64,000 nt of DNA from positions 36,727,001-36,791,000 of the forward strand of contig JAYKKI010000008.1 of NCBI GenBank assembly GCA_039881145.1. Reading direction: 5' to 3'. Each line of letters opens with the position of its first letter. Positions within the stretch are counted from its first letter, which is position 1. This DNA is from Druceiella hillmani. Taxonomy: Eukaryota; Arthropoda; Insecta; Lepidoptera; Hepialidae. The notes below the pieces were generated by a model. The model ran no database searches. It saw only the letters and a list, made by a program, of their open reading frames with translations, and was not told the DNA's origin. Below, in pieces: positions 25,739-37,982 of this stretch. Position numbers and translations under genes: made by a program.

Positions 25739-27309
25739 TTTCAGTCTTCGCTTTGTCTAATTTATTGATTATTATGTCTAATTTAAGGATGCAGCTTTCT
25801 CTTTATTAACTGCACATTTGAAGTCATGCTCATTGACATGCGAATTTAATATATTAAAAAGATCGTTCAATATTATTTAAAATTTTGCAGTAGGAATAAC
25901 ATTTTTAAGCTGAGATAATTTGAGGCACTCTTCACAAAATATAAGAGCATCTGAAATACTTTTACCAAAAATCTGTGTTGCTAAACTGACTTTCATGATC
26001 TGAGTCTTAAAAAATATATGTCCAACTCTCAGACGGTTTGCTATATGGAAATGTTCTTTTATCTATAATTTATATAAATTAACAAGATGTTTCCATGATA
26101 CTTTTCCACCCTCTTTGTTAAAAAAATAATCTTAATATTCAAACGTATTTCTCACAAGTTTGATCACGATAAATCTAAGAAGATGGCTATTTTTGAACCA
26201 TTTCATGGGTTTTTGAATGTGGTAATAAATTTTATCGGGTCAAACATGCATCCTAATTTAAATTTGTAGGACGTCCATCAAGTATTACAGAAGTCACCCG
26301 AATACCAGTTTCTTCTGCTAATGTATGCCCTGGATTAGGAGGGTTGCTTTTGATAACTGTTGGTGCCGTCTATTAAGAAATATCCAAAAGAAATTTTACA
26401 TGATGCATTGAATGGTACCAAAAGATAAACTAAAGCCTCTTTAGCTTTATTTTGACCGTCCGAGTTCAAAGCCGTACCATAATTTATTTAACCATAATTT
26501 TTATTACCTTTGGTAATGATATTCGATACATCAAACATTATTGTGACCTTACCTGATCATTTTGTTTTTCTCTAGCCAATACTTTAAGAGCGTTAAGGAA
26601 TTATTTGGTGAGTATTGGCTGTTCATCTACAGACTGATACCGTTTTCGGAGTGTGCTGGGATAAGATAAACAAGTACTAAATGCTTTCCGTACAAAATTG
26701 TATGCTTTTAGCGAGTAAAAATGCAATGTTCATGCAAACCTCAAAGTTCTGAGGAGTATTTTGTTTTTGGCATGTAATCCGTGAAGAACTTCTGGTGCTG
26801 TCTTTTAATCAGCTCTCGATTTCCAACAACGATGCTTTTAAAAATATCTTTGTTCTTTTTATTAATTAAAAATGTCTTCATCAATGTCACTAAAATATCT
26901 TCCAAATTTGTAACTTTTTTTTTCAATGTCTTTATTTTATCTCGAAGTCTCTTGACTTCCTTCATCTTTTGTGATATAATAAATTTAAGATGTTCTATGT
27001 GACGTTTAATTGTTTGGTTTCTTGGTATTAAACATTCGTATTCATGTTCGCAGGTATGATATTTTTTAGGGGAACTCTGTAAGTAAAATGATTTCTTTAA
27101 ATTTTAAATTAAACTATTAGCAGTCCAAGAGATTAACATCTGTCTCGATGCAAATCTACCCAAACGGACGGAAGGACCGATATAAGTTTCGAAATCGAAC
27201 CTCGTTCGGGTCGACTTTCCTAATGACAAGAATAATATGTGTAAATGAAGGAAACCTTGCAATACTTGTTGAGAAATATTGAATAAATGTAATATCATAT
27301 TGGTTCATT

Positions 27310-27960
27310 TTATTATATCACTTCCTAAGTGGTAAAAATATATTATTGAATCAGTTGAATGCTATTCAGTTGACCTATAGTTTATATATGGATTTCCTGA
27401 CCCTTTGGTTATTTTTTGTTTATCTATTTAATCAAATAAAATTCAAAATTTAAAATTAAATACATAATTTAATTTAAATAAAAATTAATTTAATTATCAA
27501 TAACAACTTTACCATATTTCAGAAATTATATACCATTAATATTTTAATATTTAATATTTTATATTTTAATATTAGTATTTTATATTTTATATTTTAATAT
27601 AATATAATTTATATATTAATATTAATATTTGATTTAATTCGAATTTAATAATTTCTTTACCTTTTTTATAAAGTATATACCATAAAATGTTTATAATTTG
27701 TTTTAATATATGGAATAATTTATAATAATATAAATAATGATAAAAATTTCTTTCTTTCTGGAAAAACTAAAGATTTAAAATTGATAAACCATTAGAATTG
27801 ATAAACCATAATTTCTAATAATAATTTTTATAATCATGCTACATTAAACATATTAATTAATTAAAATTTTTAAATCTGACAATATTTAAGTTTGAAATAT
27901 TTAATAACCAAACTCTGAAACAAGAAATACAGAAACTTTCTAAATTATTATTAAATACAA
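27310..27960. other. Very AT-rich intron-like stretch of the P element
   Basis: Between THAP exon 2 and the main transposase exon. Simple 'tttaatattt'-type sequence at 27470-27720 and otherwise featureless. The short frame 27104-27298 (-) shows no THAP features. Confidence 0.5.
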
Positions 27961-27967
27961 TTTCTTT

Positions 27968-28459
27968 CCAAAATGGGTAAATATAATGTAGGAACTGCTG
28001 ATCTGAACAGACGTCGTCTATTTTCTAAATGTTCAAAGAAGTCAGCTGTAAAATGGCTTGAACATGTTTTTGACACTATGTTTCACAGGAAAAAAATTTT
28101 CTCTACAAAACATTTATCCAAATTCTTTTCCTTGCAATATAATTTGGAAATCTAAAAAAATAATGTTCTTTTTTCAATCTTCCTATCTAAGAAATTTCAC
28201 ATGTATATAAATCACTTAATATTAATGATTTAAGTTTTTAAATATTTATACAATAAAATAATTACTCAGTTATTCAAATAAACTTATAGACAATATCGAT
28301 GAGTATATTATTTAAAATAAAACGTAAAAACATAAAAGAAAAATATTTTGCTTGAATTTAATGAAATACTACTTACCGGAGAAATGTAATTCAACGGTTT
28401 TGTAATTTGAAGTGGTACTAGATTTTCCACACCATTTAATTGCACAACTTGGAATTTTT
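27968..28459 (-). pseudogene. THAP zinc-finger exons of the P-element transposase
   Basis: Exon 1 (28377-28459) encodes CAIKWCGKSSTTSNYKTVEL followed by HFS, the first half of a THAP finger with its C-x4-C pair, and ends at a canonical donor CCG|GTAAGT. Exon 2 starts at an acceptor TTTTAG|ATTTCC (28151) and gives RFPNYIARKRIWINVL, then, after a shift, FTADFFEHLENRRRLFRSAV and PTLYLP, the usual THAP second half ending in the AVPT motif. The Cys-x2-His pair expected before FTADF is lost ('MFKPFYS' in the shifted frame). An initiator ATG is not visible at 28459; CTG with an extra A stands there. The + frame 27973-28155 is the shadow of exon 2. Confidence 0.75.
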
Positions 28460-28864
28460 CAGCGTCTTTTTGTTTAGAAAAACGAAAAAACTAAGTAAAC
28501 AACTGACGCCACACGAGCAAGATGTATACTGAAGCCAAAATCGTCGCAAATGCTCTAGTCGGCATACATTTGGCAAGTAAATTTTCCCTCTATGCGATGT
28601 CAATTGGTTATATAGTCTTTGCAAAGAGCTCACCTGTAATATTTCTATAAATTTGTGTGATAATTAAATAGATATTTGTCTCCTATGTATGATGTCTCCT
28701 TTTTGAAATTAGCCTTAGAAAAAAAATAAATTGATTTAGGTGGTCGGAGACTTAAAACAAACTTGGTATAATTTAATATGAAATACAATTTATTATGTGT
28801 TACGGTATATACATTCAGTTTCAGTGTAATCTTTTTAAGTATTATTAAGATCATGTTGGGATAC

Positions 28865-29330
28865 CTACACACAAACACACACATACACGCACACGCACTC
28901 GTACTAACATGCACACGCAAACGCACACGCACACGCACGTGCACACACACACACAAATACGCACATGCACACGCACAAGCGCAAGCACACGCGCATGAAT
29001 TGCGCATGCACACGCACACGCTCATGCATACGCGCACGCACACACACAGACGCACATGCACATGCACGCGCACTCGCTCGCACATGCACACGCACAAACA
29101 CACACACATAAACGCACACGCACACTCACGCGTACGTGCACGCACACGTATATGCTCACGCACATGCACACGCGCACACACAGGAGAAAGCGCGCGCACA
29201 CGCGCTCGTTCACTCACACTCGCACTCACACATGCACGCGTATGCACACGCACACGCACACTAACACGTATACGCACAAGCACACTCACACGTATACACA
29301 CACGCACACACACGCACGCATACACACACC
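28865..29330 (+). repeat. CA-rich alternating tract
   Basis: About 465 bp of imperfect (CA)n/(CACG)n with CpG-rich variants, almost entirely alternating pyrimidine-purine. It creates long arginine/threonine/histidine or cysteine/valine frames on both strands (for example 28645-29358 - and 28778-29374 +), which are artefacts. It sits at the left border of the LINE remnant in B. The corresponding place in D (before 49745) lacks it. Confidence 0.9.
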
Positions 29331-29469
29331 CTGAGAGAGGGCGAGGGTGGCTCTCCATGCCATGGTCCAGCTAGCGGGGCTGAATGGAGACTAAATACCT
29401 CGATCCTCAAGCTGAAGTATACCGCGATATAACTTGCTATATTGGCTTATGCGCCATCGGTGTGGGTTT

Positions 29470-30075
29470 CGTGATGCGACAGTATCCAACAGGTTAGGCG
29501 GGTCGTGCTTAGATCGCTATGTGCACCGCTTACGGTTCTGACCAAGACATATAGAACTTGCTCGACGAATGTGTTACTGATATTGGCGGGTCTCTTACCT
29601 GCTGATCTAGCAGTCACGGAACACGCAGTAAACTTCACTTGCAAGCGGAAAAAATTATGTGTAGGATATAGATCCTACAGCGCTTTGAGTTCCAAGTAGA
29701 TGAACCCATCAGTTCCAGAAAGAGACGTATTTTTAGATCGCACTGGTTGACTCCATGGACCTCACCTATTTCTAAAGACGAAAGAGCTTGGTCATTTCCT
29801 TCGAGTATTAATGAGCAAGTTGGCAAGACTTGGTTCAAATCCAATTATTTCGCGTCACAATTTTTATTGAGACTGCACTTTCAGTGTAAGATAGCCAGAC
29901 CTGTGCCTGCGGTTACGAGACATAGTACCCAGCTCTACTCTTTATATGAGGGGTTTGTTTTGGGTCCCAGGAGGGGCGCTGATGCAACCCGGGTGGAAAA
30001 GGCGGGAATAATGCAACAAAATACCATTTTCGTAAAAATTATCCCCCAAAAAAGTAATTACAGCACAAACTAATT
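29470..30075 (+). pseudogene. LINE ORF2 C-terminal fragment (copy in B)
   Basis: Fragment of a non-LTR retrotransposon, region after the reverse transcriptase. The 64-codon frame 29505-29699 reads LTVLTKTYRTCSTNVLLILA followed by GLLPADLAV, typical of R1/Jockey-type ORF2 proteins just past the RT domain. A second part (29747-30073) gives GKTWFKSNYFASQFL, the usual start of the terminal CCHC-like region, but the Cys/His residues are gone. Unframed between the two parts. The related fragment in D (49760-50510) shares most of it, so the insertion predates the B/D duplication. The stretch 29330-29470 just upstream has no recognisable content. Confidence 0.7.
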
Positions 30076-31400
30076 AAATCCACTTACTTATAAATCGTTA
30101 TGTCGTATGTCTGGTCGGATCTCTCAAAACCCAAATGCATGTTTCATACGTTTTACTCACAGTGCAACTCATCCCGAATTGAGGGACGGACGTCGAAGTG
30201 ACCTGGAGTTCATTAACGTGAAGTTACCCTGGCTACGCTAGAGACACGAAGTGTGAAATTTAAATTAATATCGCTGATTTTGTGCAACAGAGGGTCTGTC
30301 AGACGCTAACAGGCATGCCGAGAGCAATTTTGCGAGCTCCTTCAATTTCATCTCAGTTTTCAAATGATCCTCTCTATAATAATACCTCTATTTCGTGATA
30401 AATAAAATAAAATGAAAACTAAAATTACCCTGTAATACTCCTATTAAGAGAAATTGCAATTAAAACACAGTGTGTCACACCTTACATTCGTTAAAGCCAA
30501 ACAAAGGTATAAATCAACTAACAAAAAATTTCATGAAACATTTTTAAAATTGGCATGCAATACAACGTTTCATTTAGAAGAAAAGTAATTGTCTTACTTC
30601 GTTTAATCAAACTAAAGATGAGATATACAGCGAAAAAAAGAAAGGTTTAACCGTCGTATCTATTAATCGCGACATAGCAGCGGAAAGAAAAAGGGTATTC
30701 TTTTCGTACTGCTTTAGCATTATTCGGCCGTCAAAAATATCACGCTGGGCTTCTGAATAGAGCCAACCCTTCGAAGGACTTCCCCCTTACAATCTGTTAA
30801 AGATAAGTATGATTAGCGAAAAACTTCCCTAGCTGGACGTACATTTATAAACTTAATGAATTGTGTCTATTTGTGAACCGTAAGCTATCCTCATAATGGT
30901 AACTATGAAAAAAATCCGGATAAATTAGAATTAAGAAAGTAAATTAGTATTTTTTATGGTTTACAAAGCTGGCGTTTTACCAGGTTGCTCTAAACTTTGG
31001 TTTATTGCGAAAACATTTTTACTTATTAAAAAATAACAATAAGCTTAAGGGATCGTAGTGTTAAGAACCAGCCTTAAAGGTAAATACTGAATCGTTATAA
31101 TAAATAAATACTTAAGTTATGTAAAATAGTCAGGTAGTTATGTGAAATTAAAAAGAACTTACAATCTTAGAATATCATTTTTCATTTTAAAACCACAAGC
31201 TATAAACTAATCGAATACTGACGAAAATTATAACATTTCTGTAAAAGCACGATCGAATTTCCATTAAAAATTCTTCACTAATCTTTTATTTTGAAATTAG
31301 AAAATATTTTGAAAATATAAATTTTTAAATTTGGTTTTTTATAAAGGCACCAAACTTTATTTGGGTCGATTTCAAATATTAATTATTACGTAAAGTAAGA

Positions 31401-31445
31401 TCCTGTATGTTTTTTTATAAATCCATTTATAAAAAACATACAGGA
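31401..31445. repeat. Near-perfect palindrome, 21-bp arms
   Basis: Arms 31401-31422 and 31425-31445 around CC, with one extra T in the left arm. Copy D (52425-52455) has only the right arm ('gaaaaacatacaggaa'), so the left arm arose in B. Confidence 0.8.
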
Positions 31446-32164
31446 ATAATTGACCTACATTTTTTTCCTGCCCACAGATATCTCATAGATCACGTATACC
31501 AACAATTTTGAATATTAATATATACATTTCCTTTCGAAATACAACCAAGTCTCGAAAACTTAACAACGCTTGCAGCATAAGGAATTACTATCCAAAAAAA
31601 TTTTTCCTAAGTGGAGTCACTCGGACAAGCACTAAAAACTTTCTCGCTTACAATAATTAATATATCGAAGCCAGCAAAGTTTTGTATATACTTCGTGAGT
31701 TTAATAATAAAGAAATCTATTGGGAAAATCACAGATACTGTGAAACAGATAATTTTGTGAAAGACATGGGCAACAGCACGTTACACAAAACAAATAATTT
31801 GCAGTCCGAACAATTTGCGAACCTTGAAAGATGAAACTTTATTTATATCTTTTTCAAAAGGCTAGAACCAAGTATAGTTTTGAATATATGGACAAATAAT
31901 GGCTGAACATCAAACGGGGTAATATGTTGCTTCTCAATTGACTCTCAGTGATATATTACCTTTATATGTCGGATTCTCATCGGCAATATACCCAAATGAA
32001 AATATTTCAAATAACTTTATTTAGTTTTTGATAGGATTCCAATATTCACCTATTTCCAAAAATAATTAGGTTCAGGGGAAAATAGAAACTAAGGCATAAT
32101 AATGGTTTAATTAGGGCTGGACTTTCAGAAACAATTTCGGAAAATATGCACTTTACCACCAGGA

Positions 32165-32310
32165 ACATTTCGACAATTTTTTTGAAATCATGTGAAAGTA
32201 TACACATTAAAAACTACGTGCCTAGAAAGAAATTCTGCAGCTGATGTTTATTTATTATAAAAAAACCATTTTGAAAAAAAAATACGCACCAGAAATATGT
32301 CGAAATTTGT
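32165..32310 (+). repeat. MITE-like sequence, left of an inverted pair
   Basis: About 145 bp beginning 'ggaacatttcgacaa' that recurs inverted at 33880-34025. Copy A lacks it: at 12205-12230 'ttaccacca' runs on to 'tttgtaca', the two flanks found here at 32155-32163 and 32307-32314. So it is an insertion in unit B. No clear terminal inverted repeats of its own. Confidence 0.5.
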
Positions 32311-32649
32311 ACATTACATCGTTGTTTCTCACAATGAATTTATCGTTAGATATTACACATTTGACACACACACAAAGGAATCAGAAATTAATGAAATTAA
32401 ATCACTTAAAATAAACTTTTAAAATTACGATAAAACAATGTAATTTTTAACAGTATAAAACGTCACATAAGAAAAATTATCAATTATACCAACTTAATAG
32501 GTTTTACTACCTGTAAATCTTTAATTTATGGTTTTTTTTATTTACGACTATCAACTATTGCATTTGCCATTACTATAAAAATATAATTATAGTAATTAAT
32601 TTTTAAGATATAAACGTATAATGTATTACGTATAAAAAAATACAAATGA

Positions 32650-32936
32650 TATATGTAACTAAAGTAATTTCCGGCCGTGGTTAATGTATTATAAAAAATT
32701 ATTCCTTAAAAAATGTATATTTAAAAAAAAAATTTGTTATAAGTATTTCGAAGGTATAAGCAAAATCCCAGCCAGGTCTGGGCTTAATTTAAATAATCAA
32801 TTACAAATATTGTAATATTTATTGTTGATTAATTATTGTAAATTATAATAAATATTGTCAATATTAAACCTTTTTGAAAATGAAAAAACTATAAAGTGAA
32901 ATGAATGCCATAAAATATCCAAAGAAATATATGCCA
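32650..32936 (+). repeat. Direct repeat flanking the telomere-like array, left copy
   Basis: Runs from 'gtaactaaagtaatttccgg' to 'atatatgccata' and then directly into the CCTAA array. The right copy (33328-33657) begins 'ataactaaaataatttccga' and ends with the same 'atatatgccata'. Between them they share 'tttgttataa', 'tttcgaa', 'aaaatcccagcc', 'gggcttaat' and 'gtgaaatgaatgccataaa'. No coding content. Confidence 0.75.
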
Positions 32937-33327
32937 TAACCTAACCTAACCTAACCTAACTTAACCCAACCCAATCTAATCCAAACTAACCCAACCTAAC
33001 CTAACCTAACCCAACCCAATCTAACCCAAACTAACCCACCTCAACCTAACCTAACCCAACATAACCCAACCTAACCTAACCTAACCCAACCCAACCTAAC
33101 CTAACCTAATCTAACCAAACTCAACCGAACCTAGCCTAACCTAACCCAACCTAACCCAAACTAACCCAACCCAACCTAACCTAAACTAACCTAACCCAAC
33201 CCAACCCAACCTAACCTAACCCAACACAACCTAACCTAACCTAACCCTAACCTAACCCAACCTAACCCAACCAAACCTAACCAAACCTAACCCAAACTAA
33301 CCTAACCCAACCGAACCCAACCCAACC
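32937..33327 (+). repeat. Degenerate telomere-like (CCTAA)n array
   Basis: About 78 tandem 5-mers, mostly CCTAA and CCCAA with variants such as TCTAA, ACTAA and CATAA. On minus it reads TTAGG, the ancestral arthropod telomere repeat. Interstitial and degenerate, so not a functional telomere end here. It sits exactly between two copies of a ~300-bp repeat. Confidence 0.85.
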
Positions 33328-33657
33328 ATAACTAAAATAATTTCCGACCTTGGCTGATGTATTAAAATATTGTTTAAAAAATAACTTCCATTAAAAATGT
33401 ATATTTCCAAAAAAAATATTTGTTATAAATATTTCGAAAGAATAAACAAAATCCCAGCCCAGGCTGGCCCGACCGTGCCGGGCTGGGCTTAATTTTAATA
33501 ATCAACAATGAATATTATCGACATTAAACTTTTTATTAATAATAAAATGACAAAATTGAAAAAAATAGTACGTGATTTTAAAATATATTCAAAATTTAAG
33601 TAACTACAAAGTGAAATGAATGCCATAAAATATCCAAAAAAGATATATGCCATAATA
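33328..33657 (+). repeat. Direct repeat flanking the telomere-like array, right copy
   Basis: Longer version of 32650-32936. It holds a GC-rich hairpin at about 33451-33489 (AGCCCAG...CCCG facing CGGGCTGGGCT) that is reduced to a few bases in the left copy. The arrangement repeat-(CCTAA)n-repeat could be a terminal-direct-repeat element, a tandem duplication with array expansion at the joint, or telomeric sequence captured during break repair. Confidence 0.7.
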
Positions 33658-33879
33658 CAAATAGACTTTATTTTTTCTTGTATGTTGGCACCAATTAAGA
33701 AAAATGTAGTTGTTTAAATTGACAGTTTAAAAAAAATATTCAATTTTGATAATGAATTTTTGTCATAAGTCCTTAATCATTCATAACAAACTATCCTTTT
33801 AATTGTGGAATAAGTGGTTAGTGATAAAAGAATAAGTGAAATAACTGGAAAAAATGGTTAATATCTGTTCCATCGCAAA

Positions 33880-34025
33880 CTAAATCGCCAGGTACAAAAT
33901 TTTTCAAATTGTTTTTTTTTATAACAAATGATCATGAGGTGCAGAATTTCTTTTCAGGTATGTAGTTTTTAATGTGTAAACTTTCATATGATTTCAAAAA
34001 AAATGTCGAAATGTTCCGGGTTGTA
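33880..34025 (-). repeat. MITE-like sequence, right of an inverted pair
   Basis: Inverted counterpart of 32165-32310, at roughly 80% by eye, with shared strings such as 'acacattaaaaacta' and 'aaagaaattctgca'. Its outer end extends to 'gtacaacccggaac' (minus). The pair encloses the telomere-like structure. The remaining 33660-33880 and 34030-34300 are AT-rich with nothing recognisable. Confidence 0.5.
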
Positions 34026-34571
34026 CAGTGCATTTATACCGCAATTTCAAAGGATTCGTTTTATCGAACAGAAGGACCAAAAGAAAAACAGTGTATGTAA
34101 AATAAATTTATACAATATATTTCTTTTTTCATACATAGTCATTTTTATTTTCATATCAGGGGAATGAAAAAAATAATATTAATTATTTTATTCGTCACAA
34201 TTCGTACTGATTCACAATAATCAAAATTTATTGATTTTGATTGTCAGTTATATACTAAAAGATAATAATTATTAGAAGAAAATTCCCCATAATTTATAAC
34301 GTCATATGACAATTAATACAGAAAAGCGATTTTAAATTATACTTTAGGTTTACATGGTTTATTAATGGATACGGACGTCACTTCAAAATTTAATTAAAAA
34401 GGTAAAACCACGGATCGGCATTTCAAAAATATGAACATAAATTTTTTATGTGTGGTAACTTCTAAATATATATTACCTCAAAAAACACTGAGCTGACAGG
34501 GTAAACTCATAAAGTTAAGAGATTAAATCATAAGTAAAATGTTAGAGATAAAATAATTTTAAAGAAACCAA

Positions 34572-37500
34572 TAGTCTATGGAAATTCTAAGTCCGTAATT
34601 TTCTCCAGAATAGCTTTACGTAATTTATAAACTTATTTATTCATATTCTCGTTCATTATAATACTTTTAGCAAATTATTTGACTTTCTAATACATTCTTT
34701 CTACCACTATAATAAATCCACCTATATAAATAATAATTACGCGTACCACACTATTCGCCTTTCGCGTATAGTTTTCTTGCTTGAGAAAGACTGACAGACA
34801 TATGTATTTAAAACTTCCCCATATGTACACAAATACTTAATACTAGAGACAAGCGGAATTGGTGAAAATTTGTCTGTCACTAGTTTTAAAACATTTATTG
34901 AGGACAATTATCTCGTCTCAATAGTAAGATTGGATTTGACTCTGAAAATGAGTTGTAATTACTCGAGTACAACGAAACACATAGAATAAATGACTTAAAA
35001 TATAGGATTTCAACGTCAGTATGTAGATGAGTACTTCTGGGTATATAAATATACAATGAGCCCTGTAGACTAAAATTGACTTCGTAGTTTCCAAACAAGA
35101 TATGCGAGTGCTGAATATCAAAATTAATTAATTTATTATTATATTAGCGAGAAATAAAAGAAAATTGAAAACAATCTAATGTTAGAAAACACCTTTCACT
35201 TATGACATAAGCATTTGCAGCCCAGGATTTAATGTGATACAGTATTTATTATATTGATACCAATTTTTTTTTTGGAAATCTTTTGAATAACATATTTTTC
35301 CATCACTTCATCGTAAGCAGTTCTTTTACGAGCAAAAACCTAAATTTTGAAAAATATTTTGTTTCATTTTAAATCCTAAAAATTGTAATGCAAAATATTT
35401 TTTTTTACCGTAACTATTCGTTAAGCAGATGATTGTAAGAATATTGAGGATAATCGTGGATAGTTTTTATCTACTTTTTATTGATATTAATACGATGAAA
35501 TTACCTTAAGACTGTAATTAAACTATACTATATACAATAAATGAAACCAAATTAAATATTCCAACTGATTTAATTTCAATAATATAGCTCTGTTCTCTGA
35601 GACAAGGGCCCAAAAATTTGGTAAACTGTAGAAGCATTTCTGAAATGAAATGAAATAAAAAATATATAACAGTGGAGACTATAACAAGCTTCTATATTTT
35701 AAAATAAATTAAATAGTGAAACAAGCTTTATAAACGCAAAGGCAAATAATAGATATAATTAATGCCACTTAAGCGAGGAGAATTCATATAAATAATAGTA
35801 AAACCATTATTACAAAGTCGCACGGAAAACCTTATTAAACTATATCCAGGAATTAACCCGTTATAATGTACAACGAAAGAAACAAGTAAGGTGTGTAAAC
35901 ACTGGGCGATATTACGTTTCGTTGTGACTATTTACATTACCTACGGTAAAAATGGCTTGGTGTTTTAAATATACACATAAGTATTTATGAAAATATTATA
36001 AAGCGTGTAGAAAAAACAGCATTTTACCGAACGAAAAGAAATTTACATTTCCATGGACATTTTGTTCGATGTTACGTTAAATCTATAATTGAAATGATCG
36101 CGTGTTTTAACAGGAGCTGTTGAAATTTATGTCGACTCAGTTAATAAAAACAGACCATTAGATTCACATCAGTTTATCAGGATTGTAACCGACTCCATTA
36201 TTATATATATTCCATCTGATGTATGCTTTTTATCAATTAAATTTTACTCGACCTCATTGACTATAATTTTGTATTTAAACTTTACATTCTTTTTGGATAA
36301 TACTTGCACTACTTTAAGAATATACCTGTCCTCACAAATAATGTCAAAAATTAATAACAAAATTATTAATACTTTTAGTGATATTACATGACAACTCTAA
36401 ATCAGTGTAATCGGTACAAATTTTTTTATTTTCTCTTCGAACTTGAACCATATGATTATCCCTTAAAAGTATTTTTGTTAATAATTTTGACGTAAGAAAA
36501 TTGCAAAATATGTTATTGTCTTAATCAATATAAAATTAATAAAGTTTTTTTTGCAAATTATTCATCAAAGGTTGTATTATTGGATTACAATATTGGGTTA
36601 GTTCTTTGAATTTAAAATTCAGAAAATATTTCAATTAATGTTGATGCCAAGAAAAAAGCTTCAAGGGAAAGTTCAAAAAGAAGATATCCAAACAAGTCAA
36701 CGTTAATACATGCATATTATAATTATGTAGTCAGAATTTCATTAGTTTGTAATTTATTAATAGTGTTATTCGACATTTGGAGATTTTTAATTTCATGTGT
36801 GTTGTTTGGCATATCAAAGAGACTTTTTCGTTTAGCCTTCATTTATTAAGATGATACCTAAAATTAGAATAACTCCAATATATCTCAAATTGTACAAAAA
36901 AAATTAAATTATACCAAGCAACTTAAACTACTTATAGGTAAGTTTTAAATATCTTAATTTCTATTTATTTAATGATTAACCTTTAAAGAGAGATGGGTAC
37001 ATGACCATAAAATATATTTCAATACAAAAATAGTTTTTAGTTTAAAATGAAACAACGGTTGTCAGTCTGCAATAAAACAATCTATATGCAGTATCTATAT
37101 GCAAAAAAATTAAAACCTTATAACTTAAAAATTATTAGGAACATTAACAAATAGGATATATCGAATGATTTATTGAGACGTTTTCTCTCTCATGGTGATA
37201 TTTCTATGTTGTATCCCAAATTCCAAAATCTAAATATCACTGTAAAAAAACAAAAGATGCTATGTAATAAATTATCGCAAAAATGTCAATTTCCCAATAG
37301 AAAAACAAGAAAACAAGTTACGCAATACGACTAACAAAAACAGCAATAAGCAAATTAGACAAACGATTATAAAATTATTTCAAATAAATAAGTCAACGTC
37401 ATTAAATGAACAACAATCAACACTATGTTTACATCAGTTCAAATACCACTTCAGTGGCTGTAATAACTTTACCGAGGAACTATTTGCAATCTGCCAGTGT

Positions 37501-37982
37501 CTTCATTGCGAGTAGCTTGCGGCCCCTGATTACAATCGAGGGTTCACGGAAGCACGCAGTCCATCGCCGAGGACAGATCCGGGCCAAACATTTTGAATGA
37601 ATTTAGCATTGAAACCAACTGTTAACGCAATTCTTGTTATTCACTATGATAACATTCAAAACAGCCACTAGACTGATATTGTTAAATACAAACAAAAGAT
37701 TTTCCCCAAACTTTGAGCACAACTAGATATAATATGATGTTAAATGCAAAATTTAGCGAATACGGATTACTACAATTGTTCAAAGAAAGGGAATGAAAGG
37801 GAGATAAAAGCTTAAAAATAGTGTATTTATGAAATGTCCAGTCGCAAATACAAACATATATTAAAACAATTTAAAAAAACGCATATGGATAAGAAAAATG
37901 GTTTTTTATTAGTTCTATATATATTATTAATAATAAAAATATAATACACGGATTTTAACTTTAATAAGGTTTAATAAGGTTT
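34572..37982 (+). repeat. Macro-repeat unit, copy C (first part only)
   Basis: Aligns with A from 1 to about 3800: unit start near 34780, 'atgatcgcgtg' block near 36095, GC-rich block 37493-37600, and the 'ccaaactttgagcac' block near 37700. It stops abruptly at about 37960, where a new unit (D) begins. The sequence that should follow is found 15 kb away, at the start of E (53155). Open frames such as 34895-35121 (-) are not conserved in A, B or D and are taken as chance frames. Confidence 0.7.

Larger units (their letters stand above)
24908..28459 (-). pseudogene. P-element (THAP9-like) transposase, decayed
   Basis: Transposase of the P superfamily, a nuclear DNA-transposon enzyme with a THAP zinc finger, coiled coil and RNase H-like core; now broken. 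Reading on minus: THAP exons at 28377-28459 and about 27968-28151, then a long exon from an acceptor at 27076. That exon starts SSPKKYHTCEHE and runs into a lysine-rich coiled coil (26741-26965). After a frameshift near 26745 it gives TLHFYSLKAYNFVRKAF and YPSTLRKRYQSVDEQP, then KVTIMFD (near 26560), KEALVYLLV and ISFGYFLIDG (26360-26450), KLVRNTFEY (near 26135), MKVSLATQIF (near 25985), SPDSL (25539) and GSVRCHGGSNKNP (near 25510). The C-terminal 159 codons (24908-25387, EYMAGHVVHSL) are open to the natural stop. Several stops and shifts make it non-functional. I could not identify terminal inverted repeats. No copy occurs in unit D, so it entered B after the B/D duplication or was lost from D. 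Confidence 0.85.
12617..34571 (+). repeat. Macro-repeat unit, copy B
   Basis: Longest copy of the macro-repeat. It begins again at the 'caacagaaat' phase (12635) and repeats the landmarks: 12911, 13926, 14610, 16180, 17320, 17975, 18220. From 19.5 to 21.76 kb it matches D 46.6-49.06 kb. The 21.77-28.86 kb part has no counterpart elsewhere in the window and holds a SINE, a possible exon and a P-element pseudogene. After the CA-rich tract and LINE remnant (28.86-30.08) the unit resumes at 30.3 kb and matches A, D and E to about 32.15 kb. The 32.16-34.03 kb part is again copy-specific (telomere-like array). Some 34.3-34.6 kb sequence matches A 12.42-12.65 kb. Confidence 0.7.

Noticed and set aside
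28645..29374. Long frames of 237 and 198 codons on opposite strands
   Set aside because: They are translations of the CA/CG alternating tract (Cys/Val/Arg or Thr/His/Arg runs) with no domain; both strands are open for the same reason.
32937..33327. A chromosome end
   Set aside because: The array is short, degenerate and flanked on both sides by macro-repeat sequence, so it is interstitial.
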